Origin: Chitinophaga pinensis
Lineage (GTDB): Bacteria > Bacteroidota > Bacteroidia > Flavobacteriales_D > Crocinitomicaceae
Direction of reading: 5' to 3'
Assembly (NCBI GenBank): GCA_945883825.1
Contig: CAMCYF010000011.1
Coordinates: 1-64,000, forward strand
Length of the DNA stretch: 64,000 nt
The position numbers and the translations under genes were made by a program. Shown here piece after piece: positions 45,960 through 53,435 of the stretch; position 1 is the stretch's first letter; the number at the start of each line of letters is the position of its first letter. The notes beneath the pieces are model-generated. The model saw nothing but the letters and a program-made list of their open reading frames with translations, had not been told where the DNA came from and did not search any database.

Positions 45960-46169
45960 GAATTATTTAACCTTGGTAATATTAAAATAATCTACAGGCT
46001 AAAAAACATCCTTTTTAGTTATTTTATTTACAGCATGGCTTGACCTAAATTAAAATAGAATAATAAATATTAAAATATAAAATCAGTAATTTTAAGGAAA
46101 TTTTTAATGTTTGAATACAAAACGGTGACGAATCAACTAACATTCTTTACCAAACTTATCTTACTATAA

Positions 46170-47177
46170 ATGTCCTATTTATATCTTTTATTTTTATCAG
46201 TAGCAATTTTTTGTTATTCAACTTCTTACACCCAAAACAAAGTAGTATTTATTGAAGGTAAAGCTCAAGGAACAACTTATCACATTACCTATTACGAAAA
46301 GCAAGATCGGAATTTTGAAGATGAAATTTCAAAACTCTTATTTGAATTTGATTTATCGCTTTCAACCTACAATCCAAATTCTCTTATCTCGAAGATTAAT
46401 AATAATGAAAAAGATGTTGTACTTGATGACTATTTTCTCACATGTTTTAAAAAAGGAAAAGAGTTATGGAAAAATACAAATGGGTCATTTGACCCAACCG
46501 TATATCCATTGGTAAATGCTTGGGGCTTTGGACCAAAGGAAAAAATTGTTGTTACAAAAGAAAAAATCGACAGTATTTTAGCATTTGTAGGTTTTGAATT
46601 AATCAACATTAAAGAAGGAAAAATTGTAAAAACTGATCCCCGTGTTTCACTTGATTTTAATGCTTTTGCACAAGGATACTCAGTTGATATTGTTCGGCAA
46701 TTTTTTAATGCTAAGAATATTGACTCCTACATCATTGAAATTGGTGGAGAAGTGTATGCAAAAGGACTAAACGACAAAGATTCTTGGTTAGTTGGTATAG
46801 AAATCCCTATTGCCAATCAAAAAAGTTTAAATTCTTATCATACAATTGTAAAACTTGAAAATAAAGCAATTGCAACTTCTGGAAATTATAGACGCTATAT
46901 TATAGAAAATGGCGAAAAAATAGTGCATCATATCGACCCTAAAACTGGATATCCAACAAAAAACAATTTACTAAGCGTTACAATTATTTCAGACTCATGT
47001 ATTATTTCAGATGCAACTGCAACAGGAATTTTGGTTATGGGTTTAAAAAAATCAAAGAAATACCTCAAAAAAAACAAGGAAATTGAGGCTTTGATAATTT
47101 ATATGGATAGAAGAGGAATCTATAAAACTTTCCTTTCAGATGGTTTTCAAAAGTTCATTATTAGTACAGAAAATTAA
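46170..47177 (+). CDS. apbE: FAD:protein FMN transferase (ApbE family)
   Basis: The 335-residue exported protein (signal peptide to YTQN) attaches FMN covalently to Ser/Thr of target proteins in the periplasm. It has EGKAQGTTYHITYY, STYNPNSLISKIN, DPTVYPLVNAWGFGP, DFNAFAQGYSVD, EIGGEVYAKG, SGNYRRYI, HHIDPKTGYPT and ISDATATGILVMG, matching ApbE blocks. It runs convergently toward a DUF2271 gene whose product has a candidate TTGAT acceptor site, so the pair may be enzyme and substrate. Confidence 0.93.
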   Translation: MSYLYLLFLSVAIFCYSTSYTQNKVVFIEGKAQGTTYHITYYEKQDRNFEDEISKLLFEFDLSLSTYNPNSLISKINNNEKDVVLDDYFLTCFKKGKELWKNTNGSFDPTVYPLVNAWGFGPKEKIVVTKEKIDSILAFVGFELINIKEGKIVKTDPRVSLDFNAFAQGYSVDIVRQFFNAKNIDSYIIEIGGEVYAKGLNDKDSWLVGIEIPIANQKSLNSYHTIVKLENKAIATSGNYRRYIIENGEKIVHHIDPKTGYPTKNNLLSVTIISDSCIISDATATGILVMGLKKSKKYLKKNKEIEALIIYMDRRGIYKTFLSDGFQKFIISTEN

Positions 47178-47220
47178 GGTGCTTAATTACTGCTGGCGAA
47201 GAATTTGAAAATAGTTAAGC

Positions 47221-47793
47221 TTAATCTTTCTTTTCAGGATTTTCAATAATTTCAGCACTTAAAGGATTCCATGAAAGTATAATAGCATCAAAATTAGCAT
47301 CTGCTGCTGGAGACTGTGCATCAGCATTTGGACCTTTCACAAATGAAAAAGACCTAACTACTGTTCCATTTGCACTGTGATTCCAAGTCTCTTCAATGGA
47401 AATTTTATAAATACCATCAGGGAGAAGATTCCCATTGACATCTGTTCCATCCCATGTAACAGATCTATTACCAAAACTTGCTAAAGTCGCGCCAGTGGTT
47501 GCACTAACAACATTACAGTTTGCAGCAATTGCATTTGAAGCAGCACCACCTGAATTAACCGCCCAAGTTTGTAAATGATCTCTCGTAACAGAGCCAACAT
47601 TTCTAGATATTGTTTTTACAAATTGACCTAAATCTGATTGAATCCAAACCGCAAGAACGTGTTTCCCATAATTATTATACGTTGCAGAAGCTGGTTTGCT
47701 TACTTCATTAAAGCTAAATGTCAAAGTTCCTGCTGTTTGTGCTATTCCAGAAAATGTAAATCCTAATGAGATAATAAATGCAATTTTTTTCAT
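47221..47793 (-). CDS. DUF2271 family periplasmic protein, candidate flavinylation target
   Basis: The 190-residue protein has a signal peptide (to SGIAQ). KHVLAVWIQSDLGQFVKTI, WDGTDVNGNLLPDGIYKI and an Ig-like FlgD-type fold mark DUF2271. SATTGATLAS (residues 97-106) fits the (S/T)GA(S/T) core of ApbE flavinylation sites, with Thr103 as the possible FMN acceptor; the preceding Asp of the full consensus is Ser here. It is the last gene of the DUF5777-YceI-membrane-cytochrome operon and faces apbE across 43 bases. Confidence 0.8.
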   Translation of the reverse strand: MKKIAFIISLGFTFSGIAQTAGTLTFSFNEVSKPASATYNNYGKHVLAVWIQSDLGQFVKTISRNVGSVTRDHLQTWAVNSGGAASNAIAANCNVVSATTGATLASFGNRSVTWDGTDVNGNLLPDGIYKISIEETWNHSANGTVVRSFSFVKGPNADAQSPAADANFDAIILSWNPLSAEIIENPEKKD

Positions 47794-47815
47794 GTAATAT
47801 TATTTTTAATTTTTA

Positions 47816-48160
47816 CTAATTATTTTTTTTACCTTGATTCACCCAACATTCCATTCGTTGAATGATACTATCAGGCAAGGCGTATCCATTACCATTTCCG
47901 TCTATCGGCATCAACTTATAACCGCTTTTTCTCATAGCTCCAATAATGGCAGAAGAATTAGATGAAATAGTAGCGTGATTTGTAAGAGAGTAACCATTCT
48001 GATTATCATGGCAGCCCGCACAATTATTCTCAATGAGTGGTAGAATTTCATCGTTAAAAGAAACAGTATCTGAACAATTTGCATTTGAATAGAAATCAAC
48101 TTTATCCTTTTTGCAACTGCAAACAAGAATAAATAGTATAAAAAAGCTGCTAAATTTCAT
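47816..48160 (-). CDS. Small monoheme c-type cytochrome lipoprotein
   Basis: The 114-residue protein has a signal peptide with lipobox-like ILVCSC and one heme c site, CAGCH at 47-51. A Met in GYKLMPIDGNG may be the second heme ligand, and RMECWVNQG closes the domain as in short cytochrome c lipoproteins of Bacteroidota. It should transfer electrons in the periplasm, anchored to a membrane. It overlaps the preceding membrane-protein gene by 11 bases and is 22 bases before the DUF2271 gene. Confidence 0.82.
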   Translation of the reverse strand: MKFSSFFILFILVCSCKKDKVDFYSNANCSDTVSFNDEILPLIENNCAGCHDNQNGYSLTNHATISSNSSAIIGAMRKSGYKLMPIDGNGNGYALPDSIIQRMECWVNQGKKNN

Positions 48161-48545
48161 TTTTTTTAATAATTGGTGAAAGTGCTAACCAAAATAGTGG
48201 AAGAATAAAATGTAAGGGAATTACAAATCCAGGATAAAATTCAGTCATTTCTAATGACTCCGGAAAATCCTCTTTCATTATTGGAAGGAGTATGCTGCAT
48301 AACGATGCAAAAACAAAAACTATATTAAAAATAATGCCCCCAAATTTTGGCAATAATTTAGTGCTGAGAAAGCATAAACCTGATACAATTAAACCCAAAG
48401 AAAAATAGCATGTTATAATTTTCCAAAGAGGAAGAATGGATGAAAAATCTGAAATCAACTCATAATATTTTGTCATATAAATGGAAGCTCCAAGTGATGA
48501 AATCAATGAAACAGCTAATCCTAAAAGAAAATATGACTTAAACAT
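48150..48545 (-). CDS. Four-helix membrane protein, family not recognised
   Basis: The 131-residue protein has four predicted membrane helices (about 4-22, 40-60, 68-90, 105-124) and few charged residues. I do not recognise the family. It has no His pairs that would suggest b-heme. It starts one base after the YceI gene stop and overlaps the cytochrome gene, so it belongs to the operon and could anchor or wire the redox proteins. Confidence 0.65.
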   Translation of the reverse strand: MFKSYFLLGLAVSLISSLGASIYMTKYYELISDFSSILPLWKIITCYFSLGLIVSGLCFLSTKLLPKFGGIIFNIVFVFASLCSILLPIMKEDFPESLEMTEFYPGFVIPLHFILPLFWLALSPIIKKNEI

Positions 48546-48546
48546 G

Positions 48547-49086
48547 TTATTTTTTTACTGCGGGTAAATCAAAAGAAACTTTCATGATGTCTGGAACGAC
48601 ATCGCTCTTTTTACCAATGTTAAAATCCATTCTGTTTACATTAATACTTCCAGTAAAAGTAATAGCATTTCCGGACCCACTTTTCTTTGCTTTAACGACA
48701 TACACTTTAGTTGTTCCTTTAAGCGTTAAATCTCCTGTAATTTTATATAAATCACCTTCTTTTTCTACTGTTTTAGACACAAACTTGATATTTGGGTATT
48801 TTTTGGCATCAAACCATTCTTCAGTTTGGGCTTTTTTATCTCTCATTCCGTTGCCTGTTTTTATTGACGAAATCGCGATTGAGAAATTAAATTTTGAAGT
48901 CTCTAAACTTTGCTCGTTAAACTCGATTGTCCCCTCCATTTTTTTGAATGAGCCTGAGGGATCAGCACTTTTAAATGTGAGAGAGAAAGCATCAGTAATT
49001 TCAAAACGATCTATGGACATAAACGCCAAAGAAGTTGTTAGTATTAACAAACTAAAATATGCAATTATGACTGAGTATTTTTTCAT
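48547..49086 (-). CDS. YceI family periplasmic lipid-binding protein
   Basis: The 179-residue protein has an N-terminal signal sequence or anchor (VIIAYFSLLILTTSLAF), then the YceI lipocalin-like barrel: GSFKKMEGTIEFNEQSLE, ISSIKTGNGMRDKKAQTEEW (in part), FDAKKYPNIKFVSK, ITGDLTLKGTTK and SINVNRMDFNIG. YceI barrels bind polyisoprenoids or similar amphiphiles. It is 11 bases after the DUF5777 gene and one base before the membrane protein gene. Confidence 0.9.
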   Translation of the reverse strand: MKKYSVIIAYFSLLILTTSLAFMSIDRFEITDAFSLTFKSADPSGSFKKMEGTIEFNEQSLETSKFNFSIAISSIKTGNGMRDKKAQTEEWFDAKKYPNIKFVSKTVEKEGDLYKITGDLTLKGTTKVYVVKAKKSGSGNAITFTGSINVNRMDFNIGKKSDVVPDIMKVSFDLPAVKK

Positions 49087-49097
49087 AAAATAAAGTA

Positions 49098-49985
49098 TTA
49101 AAATTTACGAGCTACACAAAAACCGAACCTAAATTGCCCTTTCAACCAATTTTCTGTAGTGTAAGGTATAAATTGAGTTTCACCTAAACCACCAGAATTA
49201 GTAAAATTGACAGTAAAGTTGTGCCCAAAAGTAAACCACTCCAAAGCAAGGCCTAGACTATTCTTATAAAAACTTGAAGGGCGAAATTGTTTATTGTGAA
49301 AAACATGATAGTATTCAGCAAGTATTGCAAAGCGGCTACTAATTTTCAAGCGAAATGCGCTTCCAAGAGCAAATAGAGTATTTTGATCATTTTGAGTAAC
49401 ATAATTTCGGTGGAGAAGTGTTGGTATAAGAGCAAGGGAAAATCGCTCGCCAAAATGTTTTGCTAAATTAAGCTGAGTAAAATAAGCTAGTCGATGAGAA
49501 GCTTTTGGAAAAAAACTAACATCAGATTGAAGGATTGAATTTTTCATGTAGGTAAAGCTAGAACCAGAAATCACAGTCATAGAAAGAGGCATACTTCCTT
49601 TTTTTTGCTCAAGGACTTTGAATTTTAAAAATCCATCTAAAAGCGAGCGATAAGGAGCTCCTGTTCCTTTAGATCTTCCAAAGCCAAGCATGAATTTATC
49701 ACTTAAGCCATATTCTATTGCTATTCTCATGTCTGAGAGGTAATCAAAACCAAACATATTTTGGTATCCTCCATTAGTACCAGAAAAATCTCCAAAGCGA
49801 TGTTCAATACGCATTTCGTAAGTTCCTTTAGGAAGAGAAGCAATTGAGTGACCATTAATGATCCTTGTAGAAGAAAATGTTATTGGTTCTTCAAATGGTA
49901 TTTCGGATTCATCCGTAGTCTGAGCTAAAAATAAAGGTGAAGCAGCTAGAAATAAAAACGTAAAAAAGGATAAGGAGAAATTCAT
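49098..49985 (-). CDS. DUF5777 family outer-membrane beta-barrel protein
   Basis: The 295-residue protein has a signal peptide (to FLAQ), followed by FSSTRIINGHSIASLPKGTY, EMRIEHRFGDFSG, NMFGFDYLSDMRIAIEYG, MLGFGRSKGTG and alternating beta strands ending FRFGFCVARKF. This is DUF5777, a predicted barrel often encoded with YceI and cytochromes in Bacteroidota (from memory). It heads the five-gene cluster with DUF2271 at the other end. Confidence 0.85.
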   Translation of the reverse strand: MNFSLSFFTFLFLAASPLFLAQTTDESEIPFEEPITFSSTRIINGHSIASLPKGTYEMRIEHRFGDFSGTNGGYQNMFGFDYLSDMRIAIEYGLSDKFMLGFGRSKGTGAPYRSLLDGFLKFKVLEQKKGSMPLSMTVISGSSFTYMKNSILQSDVSFFPKASHRLAYFTQLNLAKHFGERFSLALIPTLLHRNYVTQNDQNTLFALGSAFRLKISSRFAILAEYYHVFHNKQFRPSSFYKNSLGLALEWFTFGHNFTVNFTNSGGLGETQFIPYTTENWLKGQFRFGFCVARKF

Positions 49986-50048
49986 TTTTTTGGTAAAATT
50001 AAAAATAAAAAAATACTATTTGTATAATTTTTAGATATAAAATCAAAG

Positions 50049-50765
50049 TCATTGACCTGTTCCAATTAGAAATACTGTCGGTATTTTACTTAAGTCGTAT
50101 GCTTTTTCTCGCCATTCAATTACTGAATGAGTTTGAATCAATGCATTGTGAATGGTTAAATTAGAAGCAATACACAATTGAGTAGTATCCGTTAATTCAT
50201 TCAGTAAATCTTCTAAAACATTCATATTTCGAAATGGAGTATCCATAAAAATATGTGTCCCACCATGGCGTCGAGTATCCATTTCCATGTCTTTCATTTT
50301 CCGAATACGGTCTTTTCGTTCCTTTGGTAAATAACCATGAAAGGTGAAATGCTGTCCTGAAAATCCACTACCCATTAATGCCAAAAAAATAGAAGAAGGT
50401 CCAACAAAAGGAACAACTTGAATTCCTTGACTATGAGCTAAAAAAACCAATTCAGCGCCAGGATCTGCAATTCCGGCGCAACCAGCTTCAGAAATAACTC
50501 CTACATCCTCACCATTTGTTAGTTTGAGAAGGACCTTCATACAATCCGATTCTTTAGAATGCTTATTCATGAGTGTGAAATGACATTCATCAATTGGAAA
50601 TTGACGGTCCATTTTTCGCAGCAAACGTCTGGCAGATTTGATTTCTTCGACTGCAAAGTGGCGCAATAGAATTGTTGATTTTATAACATCATCTGGGATT
50701 ATATCGGATATCGATTCACCTCCTAAGGTATTTGGAATCAAAAATAATTTACCTAATTTCTCCAT
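50049..50765 (-). CDS. RsmI-like SAM-dependent methyltransferase (tetrapyrrole methylase fold)
   Basis: The 238-residue protein has the tetrapyrrole-methylase fold: KLFLIPNTLGG at the start, LTNGEDVGVISEAGCAGIADPGAELV (in part), VVPFVGPSSIFLALMGSGFSG (in part), FHGYLPKER and TPFRNMNVLEDLL. These match RsmI, which methylates C1402 of 16S rRNA, though this clade is shorter than E. coli RsmI (286). It overlaps the phosphatase gene upstream by 17 bases. Confidence 0.88.
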   Translation of the reverse strand: MEKLGKLFLIPNTLGGESISDIIPDDVIKSTILLRHFAVEEIKSARRLLRKMDRQFPIDECHFTLMNKHSKESDCMKVLLKLTNGEDVGVISEAGCAGIADPGAELVFLAHSQGIQVVPFVGPSSIFLALMGSGFSGQHFTFHGYLPKERKDRIRKMKDMEMDTRRHGGTHIFMDTPFRNMNVLEDLLNELTDTTQLCIASNLTIHNALIQTHSVIEWREKAYDLSKIPTVFLIGTGQ

Positions 50766-51243
50766 TTTTAATTTTCGTTATGATAAGTGAAGTTACTTTT
50801 TCTACTAATTCATAAACAGCTTTAAAATCCTCTAAGCTGCCATAATAAGGGTCGGGAACTGAAAGATTTGAATCAGAATCTAATTCATCTAAAATTAACC
50901 GTACTTTTTTTCTATCAGAATTATTTCTTGCTAAACTCAAAATATTTTGTCGATTTGATTCATCCATTGCGTAGATAATATCAAAATCATCAAAATCATT
51001 TATTGTGAACTTTCTAGCTACTAAATTTTTGATGTTGGTGCCAAATTGTTCTGCTGTTGAGCACATTCTTGAATCAGGTTCTTTACCAATATGATAAGCC
51101 GCAGTTCCCGCAGAATCAACAAGAATATTTAAGTTATTTTCTTTTACTTTTCTTCGCAATAAACCATCTGCAATAGGAGAGCGACAAATGTTACCCAAAC
51201 AGACCATTAAAATTCGCAATGAATAGTTTGACTCTTGCTTCAC
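50749..51243 (-). CDS. Low-molecular-weight protein-tyrosine phosphatase
   Basis: The 164-residue enzyme has the P-loop VCLGNICRS (Cys15 to Arg21), IYAMDESNRQN and the general acid in VPDPYYGSLEDF. These LMW-PTPs dephosphorylate tyrosine, often in polysaccharide control; no kinase partner is in the window. It lies four bases after dnaA and overlaps the methyltransferase gene. Confidence 0.93.
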   Translation of the reverse strand: MKQESNYSLRILMVCLGNICRSPIADGLLRRKVKENNLNILVDSAGTAAYHIGKEPDSRMCSTAEQFGTNIKNLVARKFTINDFDDFDIIYAMDESNRQNILSLARNNSDRKKVRLILDELDSDSNLSVPDPYYGSLEDFKAVYELVEKVTSLIITKIKNGEIR

Positions 51244-51246
51244 AAA

Positions 51247-52677
51247 TTAATGAATCGTCAATTTTTTCTCTAACTCCTCTAAATAATTTCGGAATTGTTT
51301 ATCTGTCTCAGATAAATTAACAACTGTACGGCAAGCATGAAGAACGGTAGCATGGTCTTTTCCACCACAGTGAGCACCTATATTTGCAAGTGATGATTTT
51401 GTCATCTTTTTAGAGAAATACATTGAAATTTGTCTTGCTTGAACAACTTCACGCTTTCGCGTTTTAGATTTTAGCATTTCAATTGGCAAATCAAAGTAAT
51501 CACAAACTACTTTCTGAATGTATTCTATAGAAACTTCACGAGCTGTACTGCGAACAAATTTATCCACCATTTGCTTTGCAAGTTCCAAAGTAATTGCTTT
51601 TTTATTAAGTGAGGCCTGCGCTAAAAGTGTATTTAAGGCACCTTCAATTTCTCGGATATTTGTATTTATAGAATAAGCTAAGTATTCAACAACATCATTT
51701 GGCAGCTCAATTCCGCTTCCGTACATTTTCTTTTCCAAAATTGCAATTCGGGTTTCAAGATCAGGTGTTCCTAAATCTGCAGATAATCCCCACTTGAAGC
51801 GAGAAAGTAAACGTTGCTCCATTCCTTGCATTTCTACTGGTGCTTTGTCTGATGTTAAAACAATTTGCTTGCCATTTTGGTGCAAGTGATTGAAGATTGA
51901 AAAGAAAACATCTTGGGTTCTTTCTTTACCAGTAAAAAATTGAACATCATCAATAATTAAAACATCTACCATTTGATAAAAATGAACAAAATCGTTGGTA
52001 GTATTATTCTTTATAGCATCTATAAATTGGTGTGCAAATTTTTCAGATTGCACATACAAAACTGTTTTATTGGGAAAATTATCTTTAATCTCGATTCCAA
52101 TTGAATGCGCTAAATGTGTTTTTCCCAAACCAACACCACCATAAATTAATAGAGGATTAAAAGCAGTTCCGCCTGGTTTATTTGCTACAGCATAACCAGA
52201 TGCACGAGCCAAACGATTACATTCGCCCTCTACAAAATTTTCAAAAGTATGAGATGCGATTAAATTCGATTCAATATTCACCTTCTTTAAGCCTGGAATA
52301 ATAAATGGATTGCGAATTTGCTTCTCATTTGTATTAATCGGCATATTGACCGGAGCATTTTTTAAAGAGCTTGTATTATTTGTAGGAATTTTAACTGTAT
52401 AAGGACTTGAAGAGTTTGAATTGTTTTCCATAACAATACTGTATTCTAAACTTCCATCGTTGCCAATTTCTTTTTTGACAACTTTTCGAAGCAGTTGAAT
52501 ATAATGTTCTTCTAACCATTCATAAAAAAAATGTGAAGGGACTTGGATTGTTAAAATGTTGTTTTCTAATTTAATTGGAACAATTGGTTCGAACCATGTT
52601 TTGAATGCTTGTAGAGAGATGTTGTCTTTGATTAACTTTAAACAAGACTCCCATACACCTTCGTGACTTTTAATCAT
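51247..52677 (-). CDS. dnaA: Chromosomal replication initiator protein DnaA
   Basis: The 476-residue initiator has domain I (VWESCLKLIKDNISLQAFKTW in part), a linker rich in Asn and Ser (about 90-115), the AAA+ domain with GGVGLGKTHLAHS and VLIIDDVQFFTGK, and the domain IV signature HCGGKDHATVLHACRTV. It heads a run with LMW-PTP and an RsmI-like gene. Upstream 52678-52936 is very A+T-rich; I found no cluster of TTATNCACA boxes. Confidence 0.97.
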   Translation of the reverse strand: MIKSHEGVWESCLKLIKDNISLQAFKTWFEPIVPIKLENNILTIQVPSHFFYEWLEEHYIQLLRKVVKKEIGNDGSLEYSIVMENNSNSSSPYTVKIPTNNTSSLKNAPVNMPINTNEKQIRNPFIIPGLKKVNIESNLIASHTFENFVEGECNRLARASGYAVANKPGGTAFNPLLIYGGVGLGKTHLAHSIGIEIKDNFPNKTVLYVQSEKFAHQFIDAIKNNTTNDFVHFYQMVDVLIIDDVQFFTGKERTQDVFFSIFNHLHQNGKQIVLTSDKAPVEMQGMEQRLLSRFKWGLSADLGTPDLETRIAILEKKMYGSGIELPNDVVEYLAYSINTNIREIEGALNTLLAQASLNKKAITLELAKQMVDKFVRSTAREVSIEYIQKVVCDYFDLPIEMLKSKTRKREVVQARQISMYFSKKMTKSSLANIGAHCGGKDHATVLHACRTVVNLSETDKQFRNYLEELEKKLTIH

Positions 52678-52713
52678 AATTGAATTTTATAAACAGTTTA
52701 TTTTTACTTTAAA

Positions 52714-52734
52714 AAAGTGATAAAAAAACACTTT
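52714..52734. repeat. Inverted repeat AAAGTG-N9-CACTTT upstream of dnaA
   Basis: A six-base inverted repeat with a nine-base A-rich spacer lies about 40 bases upstream of the dnaA start. It could be a regulatory site, but in such A+T-rich DNA chance is not excluded. Confidence 0.35.
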
Positions 52735-52862
52735 CAAAGCGTATTTTTTGGAGAGTACAAAGATTTGTATAAAAAAGTTAAAAAAAAAATTGAATTGCTA
52801 TTGACTTTATAGTTTTTTTTACTTGTTTAAAATTAATCGCATGTTTTTTTTAGTTTAATATG

Positions 52863-52876
52863 TACTTTCGAAAGTA
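52863..52876. promoter_or_regulatory. Perfect 14-bp palindrome TACTTTCGAAAGTA between dnaA and the thioesterase gene
   Basis: The complete dyad TACTTTC/GAAAGTA occupies the divergent region, about 61 bases upstream of the thioesterase ATG. It is a good dimeric operator candidate; the bound factor is unknown. Confidence 0.45.
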
Positions 52877-52936
52877 GTTATAAATATTAACTTACTGTTC
52901 TACTAATTGTTAAATAAATTAAATAAAATTATAAAA

Positions 52937-53341
52937 ATGCTTGGAAAATTTGAAGGCGCTCATTATGTCAGAGTGAGATACAGCGAAACAGACAAAATGG
53001 GCTTCTGTTATTACGGGAATTATGCTGCATTTTTAGAGCTTGGTCGCGTTGAACTTTTAAGGGAAAACAAAATTATCTACAAAGAACTTGAGGATTTAGG
53101 AATTTTATTGCCGGTTTCAGAATTAAGTATCAAATACCTTCACCCAGCAAAATATGATGACCTTCTAAAAATAAAAACTACAATTAGCGACTTGAAGGGA
53201 GCACGAATTTATTTTTCTTATGAAATTTACAATGAAAATGAAATTCTTATTCTAAGTGCAACTACAACTTTGGTTTTTGTCGATGCAAAAACTATAAGGC
53301 CAATAGCAGCACCAGACTTTATATTAGATATCCTAAAATAA
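52937..53341 (+). CDS. YbgC/4HBT-family acyl-CoA thioesterase
   Basis: The 134-residue hot-dog thioesterase starts at MLGKFEGAHYVRVRYSETD; an upstream TTG frame adds only Lys/Asn-rich residues and is rejected. RVRYSETDKMGFCYYGNYAAF contains the catalytic Asp and His/Tyr region (here YYGNY where many members have HHGxY), then FLELGRVELLRE. Its function is hydrolysis of short acyl- or hydroxybenzoyl-CoA-like thioesters; the substrate is not clear. Confidence 0.87.
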   Translation: MLGKFEGAHYVRVRYSETDKMGFCYYGNYAAFLELGRVELLRENKIIYKELEDLGILLPVSELSIKYLHPAKYDDLLKIKTTISDLKGARIYFSYEIYNENEILILSATTTLVFVDAKTIRPIAAPDFILDILK

Positions 53342-53387
53342 AGATAAAGACTTCTTGAACATAAAATCTTTTCTCAGAAGCGTCAAA

Positions 53388-53408
53388 TCTTAAAGGAGTT
53401 CTTTAAGA
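53388..53408. promoter_or_regulatory. Inverted repeat TCTTAAAG-GAGTT-CTTTAAGA before ftcD
   Basis: A perfect eight-base inverted repeat with a five-base spacer lies where the -33 region of the ftcD promoter should be (the -7 element is at 53424). With no T run after it on either strand, it looks like an operator rather than a terminator. Confidence 0.45.
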
Positions 53409-53423
53409 GACAAAAAATAAAAT

Positions 53424-53431
53424 TAAATTTG
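53424..53431 (+). promoter_or_regulatory. ftcD -7 element TAAATTTG, four bases from ATG
   Basis: This perfect TAnnTTTG is followed by TGGT and ATG, the same last twelve-base layout as at dxr. A leaderless mRNA is predicted. Confidence 0.6.
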
Positions 53432-53435
53432 TGGT

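Noticed and set aside
47182-47222. GCTTAA ... TTAAGC inverted repeat between apbE and the DUF2271 gene
   Set aside because: Long loop and no T run on either strand; not convincing as a bidirectional terminator.
48584-49093. 169-codon plus-strand frame opposite the YceI gene
   Set aside because: The YceI translation has clear family motifs and fits the operon; the plus-strand frame has none.
52678-52936. Possible origin of replication upstream of dnaA
   Set aside because: A+T-rich, but I found no cluster of TTATNCACA-type DnaA boxes, and Bacteroidota origins are often not next to dnaA. A GC-skew calculation over the chromosome would decide.
52907-52936. TTG start of the thioesterase
   Set aside because: Adds only a Lys/Asn/Ile-rich leader translation; the ATG at 52937 gives the normal family length.
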